A stretch of DNA of 64,000 nt. Origin: Gnetum montanum (taxonomy: Eukaryota > Streptophyta > Gnetopsida > Gnetales > Gnetaceae). The DNA lies in contig MNCI01019033.1 of NCBI GenBank assembly GCA_015680685.1, positions 359,730 to 423,729 of the forward strand. Reading direction: 5' to 3'. The translations under genes and the position numbers were made by a program. Within the stretch, counting starts at the first letter, position 1. Every line of letters starts with the position of its first letter. The notes beneath the pieces were generated by a model that was not told the origin of the DNA, made no database searches, and saw only the letters and a list, made by a program, of their open reading frames with translations. Shown here piece by piece: positions 33,990-44,908 of the stretch.

Positions 33990-35575
33990 ATTATATGAAA
34001 TAGGCTATTCATTTGTTAGGTGGTATTATGCTAAAGGCTCAAGAGATTCATCTGTTAGGTGGATATTCAAAATTGCTTGACATTATTAGCACTAGCTATA
34101 AGCATTTCTCATATGAGCCATTACAATTCAAATAGTTGAACTATCCATATACCAAGTAGGAACGAAGATACATTCATTTGGTAGGGGTACTATGGTGGCC
34201 ATGTTGATACGTATAAGGCATATGGGAAAAATTTATACTACTACAACATGATCTCCGTATATTCATATATCAGGAAAACATGTCCTTTTCTGAGTGGTGT
34301 ACCAATCTTACATGATAATTTGGAATCATAGGAATTGTCCAACTCGTATGAATTTTTTGAGGCTTATATATTTTTTCCTCCTACTATTACTTGACCTTTC
34401 TTACCCTTTAGGTATCGTAATAATACTTTACTTTTCCAACTAGTAAATCCATAGGTGTGTATTTTAGTGAAGAATTAATTTATGTGCACTTTGTTTACAA
34501 GATTATACCACTAAGGGGCTACTTGTTTGAGAAGAAACCTAGTCCTTTCGACAACTTTGTGTCATCTATTTTTGGGAAAAGATAAGAAGATAAGAAAACT
34601 GGTAATGAAGCTATGGCATATGGGTACAAGATACTAATGAACTTGCTATATGGTAGATTTGGTATAAATCCACTTAGTACTATAACAAAGGTATGTTATA
34701 GGGAAAGATATGACTATTTGACATAGTGGGGCAATTTGATCATGGGGGACAAGTTGAGCAAGCATTGCTATATCGTAAGTTATGTTAGCAATCAAGGAGA
34801 TGCTGATGACATAGATTGGAATCCTCCTAAGATATCAGCTATTTAATTGGCCCCTACTACTATAGCTTGTTCTTGTATTCATATGTACAAATACATTTCC
34901 AAAGCTGACTATTACTACATTGATACTGACTCAAAAATTTAAGGAAGTCCTCTTCTTGAAGATGAAATCTCTCCCAGTGAATTGGGTAAGTTAAAGATTA
35001 AGGAATTTTTAAAGAAAGGGATGTTCTTAGCACCCAAGAGTTATACATTAGTAACAGAAGATGCTAGTGAGATAATTAAGCACAAGGATCTAGCTAAAGG
35101 CTTGGTCAATGTTGAATGGTTTGTGTCATAATACATTGATCCATCTCAAACTAAGTAGATCATTGTGGAATCTAAATTCAAAATTGATTGGCATATCCTA
35201 AACATAGCCAAAAAGGATTTTCAAGTAAGCCTTGGAACCAAAGTGGGTACCAAAAGGGACCCTATCTATGATAATAACAATGTTTGGGTAGACACACAAC
35301 CTAAGAATGTAATAGAATTTGGTGATCAAGGTAGCATTATTCTCAAAATTGAATTTCAATGTATTGCTAGTATGGAGTCAAAAATTGGTAAACTGTGTGA
35401 AGAAATTAAATTGATGTTAGCTACTAAGTACAAGCACCCTACCAAGGCTAAGAAAAAGAAGTCTCTGATACATGTTGTTTTGAAGTCGAAGGTAGATGAA
35501 AAGAAGCCCAAGGGTGAGAAGAAAAAGGCTAAGAATCCCAAGGGTAAGAAGTCAAAGGAAAATGACACTAGCTAA
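33990..35575 (+). pseudogene. dpo: protein-primed family B DNA polymerase of a linear mitochondrial plasmid, 5'-truncated
   Basis: This enzyme would copy linear plasmid DNA in mitochondria using a terminal protein as primer. The + strand shows GYYGGHVDTYKAYG (about 34178), palm motif A in decayed form (YYYNMISVYSY, about 34235-34267; the family has DxxSLYP), the YKILMNLLYGRFGIN block (motif B, about 34620-34665) and YYYIDTDS (motif C, about 34905-34930). Beyond lies KGMFLAPKSYTLVTEDASEI and a Lys-rich tail (35440-35570). One frame change lies near 34440. Stops near 34586, 34722, 34844, 34940, 35128 and 35156 interrupt it; several stand where glutamine would be expected. The exonuclease half is missing. 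It converges with the RNA polymerase gene at 35773-38607, as in invertron plasmids. Confidence 0.85.
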
Positions 35576-35772
35576 ACACTTGAGAGAGCTACCATAGATG
35601 AATTCATTGTGCTATGACAAGTCGGTACCCCAACTGATGGACAAGAGGCAAGTTCAGGGTGTAGCTTTAGCATAGCCTTAGGATAATGCCATTTTCCCTA
35701 TGGACAACATTTTTATAAAGCCACTCTAATAATTATTTAGTAGTGCAAGTAGTGGTTACAACCAAAATTATC
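35576..35772. other. spacer between convergent dpo and rpo
   Basis: About 200 bp separate the 3' ends of the two plasmid genes. No feature was recognised. Confidence 0.5.
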
Positions 35773-38607
35773 CTAGCTCTTGAGAAGTGAATGAAATTCA
35801 TTCCACTTCTCAGCATGACACATCCCACCATCCTCACTATCCTAGGCTACACAACACATTGTATTGACATATTCCTCATAACAACTCACTGTATCATCTA
35901 TATTTTCATCCCATTTTGACTTCTCTTTTAAAATCAAATCCTTAGGCACTAGAGATATTAAAATAGTTCTAAGAGACTCAGGATCTAGAATAGGGTCATT
36001 CACACTATTAGAGTATGGTTCATTCGAAAACTTTCCTATTGGATGTCAGATTAAGGTATTGTGAATAAGTTCATTGATTATTTGAAGTTGAGGATCCAAG
36101 TCCATAAATACTTTTGTATATATTTTAGGGACCTTTGCTACATAAATAGATGTTTTTATGAAATTATCAAGTACCATGTATATGAGTGCTTTCCCTTTCA
36201 TCTTTAAAGTCAATTGCTCCACCACTTTCATTGCTATAAAGGCATTGTTCTAATGAATAAAGTTTATGCAAGTAGATCTTGTAGTCTTGTGCTTATCCCT
36301 ATCCAACGTTGGCATTTGGAGACTAACCTGATGTCTCTTTTTACATAGCCTATCATAAACCCATATTTTAGCTTTTTTACTACAGTTATAATCCTGCACA
36401 GTAGTAAAGTACAATACGCTATAGAGGATGGGTTTATCCAAGGCCACACAAAACCAACTGACTAGGTTAATCAACTTCATTAGATCAGCTATGTGAGGAT
36501 AGTTATTTATCCAAAATTCATGGCATAGTTTAGTGATGTGAAAGTGATCCTTAAAAATTAGCAATGAATCATAAGCCTCACAAATATCACTAGCCATAGT
36601 CATAACTATCTTACCATATATTAATGGCATAAAGAGTTGTTTGATGAGCTTTCTAGTTAAGCAAGATTTTATGATATCATAGTTTTGATTATCTAATCTT
36701 GAATGTAAGAACTCCAGAAGTTCATCTTCCAAACACAAATACAAATCTTGGATTTTCATTTTAGACGATGGAATAAGATTCATTTGCTTACCTAGTTTAT
36801 CATTAAGCAAAAGATAACTCATGATTTGATAAGCACTCATGGATGCATCTTGAGTCATTGGAACCCTATTCTAACCTAGAATTCTTTCACTATTAATAAC
36901 TCTATCACTAGACAGATACTTTGCTAGAAACTAAAATGGATCACTAGCTTGCTGTGCTAGGTTAATTAATTTCTTGTTAGAATTACTAACATCTATAAAC
37001 TTCTTCAAATACTAGTTGTAAGATTTTTTAAATGTTGAAAATATCTTAAACTTAAAGGCTATTGCACATGCTAAATTCATTCTTCGATCATGCTCCTCAT
37101 GCATTCTTAGTTTTGGTGCTTTAGTGTTAGCAAATAAAATCAAACGTCTAGCCAAATCATGCTCATGAAGATGCAATGCACCTATGCAATAGATTCTACC
37201 ACAGAAGTCCATGAAAGCCACTAGATAAAATTGATAACCAACATATACACTCAAAAGAGTTAATATGAATTATTCATACATAGCTTGCGGCACCCACTTA
37301 ACTAAATCATTTAATAAGTTGGTACAACTATGCACACCCCTCACAAATTCATCATTAATGTAACATGACATGAATAGCTCTGATGCATCTTGTAGGTTCA
37401 CCTTCGCTAGATGTTGATTCATAAGAATTCCCACTTCTTCTAAAGTATCACAATGGTCCAAAGTGTATGACAACACTTTCTTGTTTATCTCAAATACTTG
37501 AGAAAAAAGTGTATTCAACACATTGCACATATTAATTGGATTATTCAACCTAATATAGAAATGCTTATAGTCATGGGAAGTTAATAGATGAAACTGGCGA
37601 TAGATATCTACTGTTAGTTCGCATAAGTATCCACCTTCAATAGTAGCAGGTGTTGAAGGTGAATCTACCTTAGATGTTCAATCTAACAGCTTGTAAACCA
37701 TGGGAAAATTGCATCCAATTAGAAGGAGACTTATATCAAAATTCCACATAGTGAAACATTTTTTGGCACTATAACCCTTTCTCTTGTATACTTGTAATTC
37801 CTTTGTATAGCATAATCAAATTTCATTCAAGTAAGAACTCAACCAAGTTGATGTTGATAGCATAATCTCTTGTAGTAACTTTTCTTTGGTTGAAAGATAA
37901 CTTGTAAGCATCCTTACATGTTGCATTCTTAATTCCAACTTGAACTCATATAAAGAATCAAGTTTTTTGATCAAAGTAGATACGCTAACAATGGGTAAAT
38001 CCTATACATAGTTGAAGATTGATCCTAGTACATGAATAATTATAGCCTTTAGTGTATATTGATTAAACACATTTAGATAAGTTAAGTGATTTTTGGATGG
38101 GCCACACTTCTTTTGCTTTAGATAATCCTTAGTAGTAATATCATTTTGACCAATTAATAGTTTGATCAATATCATAGAACTTTTATACAAACTACTCTCA
38201 TGATAATTCATTGTAAGATCTTTGATTTTCATCTGTAAAGAATACAACTCATCCTTATTGAAATAATAATCTTGAAATTTGGATTTCAAATCCTCCAACA
38301 ACTTTATAATAACATTGTGATAGAGATGAGTAATAGATTGCTTCTCACTATAGTTAGATTTCTAATTAAGCATTTTGTAGAAGTGGTTCTAGAACAATGT
38401 AGGTTTTTCATCATTGGAAGAAGCATAAGAAGATTGTGCTTGTAGTAATGCATACAAATAAGATGGTAGTAATGTAGAAGAATAAGATGGTAGTAACACA
38501 TAAGAAAAAGATGTTGCTTGTAGTAACACATAAGAAAAGGATTGGGCTTGTAGGAACATATGTTTATTTAGAGCCATACCTGGAAATTTTCTTTCAAGTA
38601 TAATCAT
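35773..38607 (-). pseudogene. rpo: T7-type single-subunit RNA polymerase of a linear mitochondrial plasmid
   Basis: This enzyme would transcribe the linear plasmid. Start chosen at the minus-strand ATG at 38607, with an in-frame TAA about 25 bp upstream. The N-terminus has Leu/Ser/Tyr-rich repeats, then a domain to about residue 450. FMDFCGRIYC (about 37212) is the DFRGR-like block, TQDASMSAYQIMS (about 36850) is motif A with its Asp, RKLIKQLFMPLIYGK (about 36660-36610) is motif B with Lys and Tyr, and VLDNFIK (about 36170) is motif C with Asp kept but His replaced by Leu. The C-terminus ends at TAG 35773-35775. Length is about 944 codons, normal for plasmid RNA polymerases. All segments lie in one frame; about 12 stops (8 TAG, 1 TAA, 3 TGA) interrupt it. 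Confidence 0.88.
38395..38575 (-). repeat. short tandem repeats in the 5' part of rpo
   Basis: Units of about 27-36 bp encode variants of SFSYVLLQAT, SFSYVLLPSY and LLPSYLYALLQAQ. The array keeps the reading frame of the gene. Confidence 0.7.
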
Positions 38608-38639
38608 GATTTCTTTTTTGTAATTTGTTTATAAGGAAT

Positions 38640-39310
38640 AGTTAATTGATGGGGAGCTACCTTAGGTCTTCCTAGTCTACTATGGTCATAATGTGATGAC
38701 CGTAGGAGGTCAAATAGAATTGGATTATTCTATTTATTTTTCCTAAATATCTTTCTTCTCTTAGGATCACATTATTGTTGGTTGGGTCATTGATTCCTTG
38801 CTAATGAAAAAGTATTTGGATACCTCAAGATGGTTTATGGTGGGTTAAAGTGCATTTAAATGTTCTCTAAGTATCTATTTTTGGTCAGCTAGAGTTGTGT
38901 TTGTGTCTCTTCCAGTTTGCATTACTAGACATTATTTCTATAATCTAAAGAGTGTCAAAAAATGTTAGGGTTTGGGGTCAGATTTTGTTTCTATAGTCTA
39001 AAGAGTGGCTAAAAGTTGATGACATGATTTATAGCCTAAAGAGTGGACACCATGATGGGGGCCTTTTCACCCTCCCATTGCATGTTTGTTGCCATGGTTG
39101 AATGATGGTCATTTTTTGTGGGTTTTTGGGACCCCCAAGTGGCAGTAAGTATTTGGGTACCTAAGAAGGGTCTAAGGCATGTTAAAACACATTTAAAAGG
39201 GCAATAATGGTGTGTTTTTATTCTACTTAACATGTGTTTTTATCTTTCCTAGTCTGTAGCTCTAGACATTGTGTTGTGTCTTCCAGTCAGCAGTGTTGGT
39301 GTATCTGATC
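38640..39310. repeat. region with diverged internal duplication
   Basis: A block with GTATTTGGATACCT..AAG near 38810 recurs near 39150 (GTATTTGGGTACCTAAGAAGG), both followed by a CATTTAAA word and TCTTCCAGT. Between them CTAAAGAGTG occurs three times (38945-39035). If the plasmid inserted with its right end, a terminal inverted repeat should lie here, but I cannot show one because the left end is missing. Confidence 0.45.
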
Positions 39311-40298
39311 TCTATTCTATTATCTAAGGAGTTAGAAATCCTTAAAGGATTACTTCAAAATGAACTTAAATTAATCTTTGCATACTTGTAGGTAGAAATT
39401 ATAGCTATTTTACTTAGAAACCCTTGCTTAGAATTGCATAAATCCTTCTTGAATTGCAAATTTGGGAATTTTTATCTTCATTTTTTGAATATTTATAGTT
39501 TCTTGTGCTATCATAATGTAATTAATGTTTATGTCCATAAAATTTAATAACATAATGAATTATTATAAAATATTTTCTTTTTTTATTTCATTCTTTCTTA
39601 TTAATGTGAGATTACAAAATCTTAGGTTAAGATTTAATGTAACTTAACTCATTTCTTCCAATTTTTGTTATGAAGGATTGGCTTAGAATTAGGTAATTGA
39701 GGAGAATAGGACTTTAGATGGTCATTTTATTTATGCTTAGGAAATTGAAACTTAGTCATAGGTATTTGACGATGATTATATGGTTGTTGAATTTGTTCAT
39801 GGATATTGTTTCCTTGGAATCTTTCTCCTTCATGACTTCTATTGAATCGATATTTTTTAAAATTTCATATGATTTCATCCATATTATTTTCAATTCATAT
39901 GTTTATGTAAATAAGATACTCAATATGATGTTTGAGAAATGGATGATCCTTATTTGATGCTACTCTAATTCTTTAATGTTGTAGAAAAATCCAACATTTT
40001 CTCCAAAGATATTTTTAGGAGTTTCTTTTATTTACTAATAGATTTCATGCTCTTTAACATTTTCTCCTTTACAACCCAAACTATATGAGCTTCTTAAGAT
40101 CTTCAATATACCTCCTTGCATCATAGTTCACACTCTACCTCATTATATAACACTTGGTTTTAATAACTGCTATATGTAACTATCTTTTGTTTATGATTTT
40201 ATTGTACTTAATGAACACATCAATTCATTATCAATATCTATAACTATCATCTATTCCTTTTCAACTTATAACTACTAAATCCCATGGATAATCTTGAT
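39311..40298. other. unassigned AT-rich interval
   Basis: No domain was recognised. The open stretch at 39718-39957 (+, 79 codons) has no family resemblance that I can name. Confidence 0.4.
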
Positions 40299-40313
40299 TA
40301 CTCTGATACCATA
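40296..40313 (-). other. tRNA-Met-type primer-binding-site-like sequence
   Basis: Minus strand TATGGTATCAGAGTAATC is close to the TGGTATCAGAGC core. No LTR pair can be placed around it with confidence. Confidence 0.4.
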
Positions 40314-40449
40314 GTTTGGTTTTAGATCACTTGGATAACTCTAATTACCCAAGGATCCAAGTCCATAAGATAACTTGATGTCATATATTATCTCAAAAAA
40401 TTTGTAGCTCTCAATAATGTGCATCATTCTTCTTAATCATTTATTTGGA

Positions 40450-41075
40450 ACTCTTTGTAATTTTCTCTGGACTCACTTGTATATTAGCTAGTTCATTGGA
40501 AACTTAGCTCATCTTATCTTTATGAGTTACTATCTTAATTCTCCATACTTAACAAAATACTTCTTTGTAAGTATTTTCCCTTTTTAACCATCATAGTCTT
40601 TTAGATGAACTTTTTTTCTTCTTTAAGAAAAAGACTAGGTTATATATGATACAACTTGAATCTTCTCTTCCTTTTTAGGAAACTTGATCTTGTGGGGATT
40701 ACTCTTGTCTCCTATAATACTTGCTTCTTAACTTCAAGGAAATTCTTTAACCTTTTAATTATGGTACTTAGATTATTGTTATGAAATTTATGGATTGTAA
40801 TATCTACTTCATACTCTAGAGTTACTATGTGCTTTGGCTTCTTTATACATCATGTTGTGTATTATTCCTTGGTATTGTTGTTTTTATTGATCTATTAATT
40901 ATTCTACAATTCTTCATAAACTTTTTTAGATACATTTGTAACTTGGCTTTTAGTTATTAATATTTTATAGAGATGTTATGACTATTGTCATGTTATGAGT
41001 CATAACTTTTCATTACAAATTAATTGAGAGTAGTTACGAATAGTCTTAAGTGATTATGAAACTTATGATTATACA
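40450..41075 (-). pseudogene. gag-like remnant, homologous to 13985-14344
   Basis: The minus strand starts MYNHKFHN..RLF and continues with an FVMK word, a VYEEL word and NNLSTIIKRLKN, parallel to the stretch at 14344-13985. It is AT-rich with many stops. It ends abruptly at 41075, next to the copia integrase, which suggests an insertion junction. Confidence 0.35.
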
Positions 41076-41079
41076 TTAT

Positions 41080-43390
41080 CTTAGGAGTATATTATAATAG
41101 ACTTAGTGGATTCAATGTAAGTAGCCTCCATCATAAATGTAAAGATGGTTTTATTTGTTACAACCTAGAGATGAGGCTTTTCCACTTTTAAAAATTGAAG
41201 AAAATCTTGTAAAGAATTAATTGAATTTGAAAATTAAAACTCTTAGGAGTAACAAGCTAGGAGAGTTTATAAAATATGATTTTAATTATTTTTGTAATGA
41301 AAATGAGATTGAAAAATAAACAACATATGATTATTAAACATAATTAGTTTGAGTAGCTAAAAGAAGGAATTAGATCTTACAAGACATAACAAGATGCATG
41401 TTGAGGTAAGACAACTTGCTAAAATTATTTTGGAGTGAAGTTATCCATATATCCTTCTATCTTTTTAGGAGGTTGTACTCTTCATTAAAAAATGACATTA
41501 ATTCATATTAGGATTTGTATGGTAATTCTACTAATCCTTCTCATCTAAAAATATTTGAATGTATTTGTTGGACTCATGTTTCAGATTCCCTCATATGAAA
41601 ATTAGATGATAGGGCTATGAAATGTAGTTTTGTAGGCTATGATAAGTAATCTACCTCTTAGAAATGCTATGATCCCATCTAGAGACAAATCATTTTCTTA
41701 AGAAATGTAAAATTTAAAGAAAATATATGTTAATTGATGCATTTTAAAAAGAAGAATAAATTTATAGATTAATAACATCAAATAAAGGTGTTAGGATAGC
41801 CATTCAATGTCTCTTCAAGGAGTAAGAAAATGCATCCTCCCTCTCAAATCCTTGATCATGATTTTTGAAGGAGATGCACAAGAAGAAAGAATAGAAGTCA
41901 TCTTGCTTATGATGACCTCATTCATGAGCCTCAAAGCATTGAGGAGGTTCTTGACTCTAAGGGATGAAATCAAGCTATAAAAGAGAACATGCAAGTAATC
42001 TAAAAAAATAATATTTGAACCCTTGTTGATATGACCAAGAAAAAGATGATGATTGATATAATATGAATCTTCAAGAAAACATAGAATGAAAATGGAATCT
42101 TGAACAAATTCAAAGCAATTTTAGTGATAAGAAAATTCAAGAAAAAGAAGGAAGTAGACTATGAAGAAATTTTTATATTAGTTGCAAGGTTTGAGATAAT
42201 AAAAATCCTTGACTCAGCTGCTACTCTTGGTGGTTTCAAAATCCACTAAATTAAAGTTAACTCATTTTTTCCTTAATGGATACTTAGAGAAAGAGTTCTA
42301 CATTATTCAACCTAAAGGTTTTATCAAGAAAGATTAAAAAGAAAATGTATGCAAGCTAAATAAAGCATTATATGATTTGAGGAAAGCTTCAAAAATTTAA
42401 TTTATAAGAATAAATGAGTATTTTATTGGAAAAAGATATATTCCATCATTTGATGAGCCTACAGTTTATCATAAATTCATTGTCTCCTATTTCATCATTT
42501 TTTCATTATATGTAGAGAGCATGATTTTTGTTACCTTTAATGAAGAGCTTTTGGAAGACTTCAAGAGAGTCATGAAAGATAAATTTGAAATGAAGGATCT
42601 TAAATAGTTGAAATATCTTTTTGGAATCCAAGTGGATCAAATTCTTAATGAATTTATTACTCTACATCAAAGAAAATTTTGTCAAAGCTTGTTGAAAAGG
42701 CATGAAATGAAGGATTCAAGGGCTGTAAGTACTTCTCTCCTTTTTAATCTTGAGTGTGTTAGAAATCATACATCCATTCTCATTAATGCCTCATATTATA
42801 GAAGCACCATTATATTCTTAAGGTTTCTTTATCATACTAGAATTGATATTAAATATGCCACCTCATATTTCAGTAGATTCATGGTTTAACCAACAAAAAA
42901 TCACATGTAAACCTAAACAAATATTATTATATATCTCATTGGGAATTTTGACTTTGTTTTGGATTTTATAAAAAGAGGTGAAAAATTTATTGATTTTAGT
43001 AATGCTGACTAGGGATGATAATATGGAAGATATAAAATCTAGAAGTGTCTTAATTATTTTTCATGGTAATAATCTAGTGTATTGGAAATAAAAAAAAGTT
43101 ATGTGAGTCTTTCAACCATTGAAGATAAATATGTGATATTGAATGATTGTATCTAGTATATCCTATGATTGAAAAAATTATATGAAAAGTTGAATTTCAT
43201 CATTGAGATGCCCATCACTTTATTTGTAATAATGAATTAGTCATCATTCTCTCCAATGATCATACTCTTCAAAAGAAATCCAAGCACATTGAAATCAAAT
43301 TTTACTTCATCAAGGAGAAGGTTCAAGAAGTTATCATCTCTCCAAAATTAATCAAGAGCACAAACTAATTAGCTAATTGGAGTAGTTTCA
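41080..43390 (+). pseudogene. copia integrase, RT and RNase H, decayed
   Basis: The + strand integrase blocks are IKTLRSNKLGEFIKYDFNYF (about 41230-41290), ITRCMLR and FWSEVIHISFYLF (about 41385-41460), then FECICWTHVSD, KLDDRAMKCSFVGYD (about 41600-41645) and RNVKF. RT blocks are VDYEEIFILVARFEIIKIL (about 42157-42213), FIIFSLYVESMIFVTF (active site YVDD changed to YVES, about 42496-42540), KFEMKDLK-stop-LKYLFGIQV (about 42580-42630) and HQRKFCQSLLKRHEM. RNase H follows weakly (SLSTIEDKYVI, about 43105). There are many stops. The beginning is cut at 41080 by the minus-strand remnant. The 3' LTR is not clear. Confidence 0.8.
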
Positions 43391-44019
43391 CTCCATAACT
43401 AAGTTACCTTCAAATACTAAATCTAGATATTATGTAAAGACAAAATTATTTGTTAGAAAACAAGAAAAATAGCTATCTTCAATTAATGAAGTTAGAAGAT
43501 TACAATAAGCTTACAAAACCCACAAACATTCAAAACCTATTGCACTTAAATGATAGTATAAAGCATGAGGCCTTACAATCATACAAGGCTATTCAAAATG
43601 CAAGATACAACCAATAGAAATTTCTCTCACAACTTGGGATTGAGATGTCAACTCATAAATGAGATATAAGAGAATAGAACACATAGAACAATATATCACA
43701 AGCTAATATTTAAGCTATAATCACTAATTGCACTCACCCAATGTATTGGCTCACTTTCTCTTGCTTTGCTCTCTACTCTCAAGAGATCTTTCTCTCAATA
43801 TTCATCATCCTCATATGAACAATGATGGATACATGAATATCTATGTTAAACTAAAAAATAAGAATTCTAGACATCTTTTCTCAACTCATCTTGAGGTTTT
43901 CGAAATGTTTCCCAAGTCTTTTCACCTTCTGCTCAGTTGTTTCCATATTTTTCTATTGCATTCTATCTAATGGACATTTTTGAAATTTTTCTCATCCATA
44001 TGGATCATCTCTATTCTTG
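43391..44019. other. unassigned sequence downstream of copia RNase H
   Basis: The 3' LTR of the copia could lie here, but no second copy exists in the window to confirm it. No gene was recognised. Confidence 0.35.
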
Positions 44020-44240
44020 CCAAGACATCTCCTACAAAACCTAGCTATTGGTTGAGATGTCTACTATTTTTCTATTATGTCTCATTTAGAACCAAGATAT
44101 CCTAGCTACTGTAATGATGTCTTACTTAAGATGTCTTAGGTGTTGGTGAGACATCTTAATCAAGACATTATCTTGAATAATAGGTGCCTCTAGTCACTTT
44201 CAAGCTTAGCCAAGACATCTTGTTGACTTTTAAGATATCT
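44020..44240. repeat. cluster of GACATCTT / AAGATGTC words
   Basis: Within 220 bp the word GACATCT or its complement AGATGTC occurs at least six times, plus near variants (AAGATATC, GATGTCTTAC), on both strands. One pair, ATGATGTCTTACTTAAGATG, is nearly palindromic. Confidence 0.6.
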
Positions 44241-44372
44241 CTCTAGTGTCCAAAAGCCTACAAAAACACATATATATGGAAGAACACACAAATTGGAAGA
44301 GGTGTCCCTACATTATCTCTCCCATCCTTCCAAAAGTGAAATCATGTGAACAAGGGAGTGAGCTTAGAAGTA

Positions 44373-44377
44373 ATCCC
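44373..44377. repeat. target-site duplication ATCCC (left, one mismatch to right)
   Basis: ATCCC precedes the solo LTR; ATCCT follows it at 44904-44908. Confidence 0.6.
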
Positions 44378-44903
44378 TATAACATCCCTATTCTCAAATG
44401 GTGCTATTGTATAATGAAGATGATGCTTCTTCATGACAAGTGTTAATGTTATTTAACAAGAATTGAAAGGACATTGTAATTAAGACCCAAAAGGATGCAT
44501 TGTAATAATGAATGTGTCTCTTGAGGTGATCTTTGGGGGTTTGACCTAAGGAATTTATACCTAGGTTTAGAGGTCATGCTAGCATGAAGTGCAACATCTA
44601 GAAAAGACAAGTCATGGGTACTGGGTGAAGTAGGATAGGAAGTGAACTAGCCATTCCTTCTGGTTGGTGATAGGCCTAACCATGGTGGTAGTGCTAGATT
44701 ACCTTTAAGGGATAGATTCTGAAGGAAGAAAACCCCAAGGAATACTCTTAGAGCATGATCTAGATACATCATTTATTATTTGCTTTATGCATAATGTTGA
44801 ATGCTACATATATTTGACATTTGGTGTATTATCTTCTTATGCATAATATCTAATATAACGTATATTTGACATTTGCCATGACATCTAGGAATGGGATGTC
44901 CTA
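44378..44903 (+). repeat. solo LTR of the CCR4-carrying element family
   Basis: The 526-bp segment begins TATAACATCCC and ends GGGATGTCCTA. It aligns along its length with the LTRs at 24461-25035 and 30938-31501 and is flanked by a near-perfect five-base duplication. It sits just after the chromodomain of the minus-strand chromovirus, so it inserted into that element and then lost its interior by LTR recombination. Confidence 0.8.
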
Positions 44904-44908
44904 ATCCT

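Noticed and set aside
40312-41075. LTR call based on a TGT start, a primer-site-like sequence and a second copy at 13985-14344
   Set aside because: Both copies have a coding-like minus-strand reading that continues from a gag start at 14490, so they are better taken as gag remnants. No TSD or paired LTR was found.
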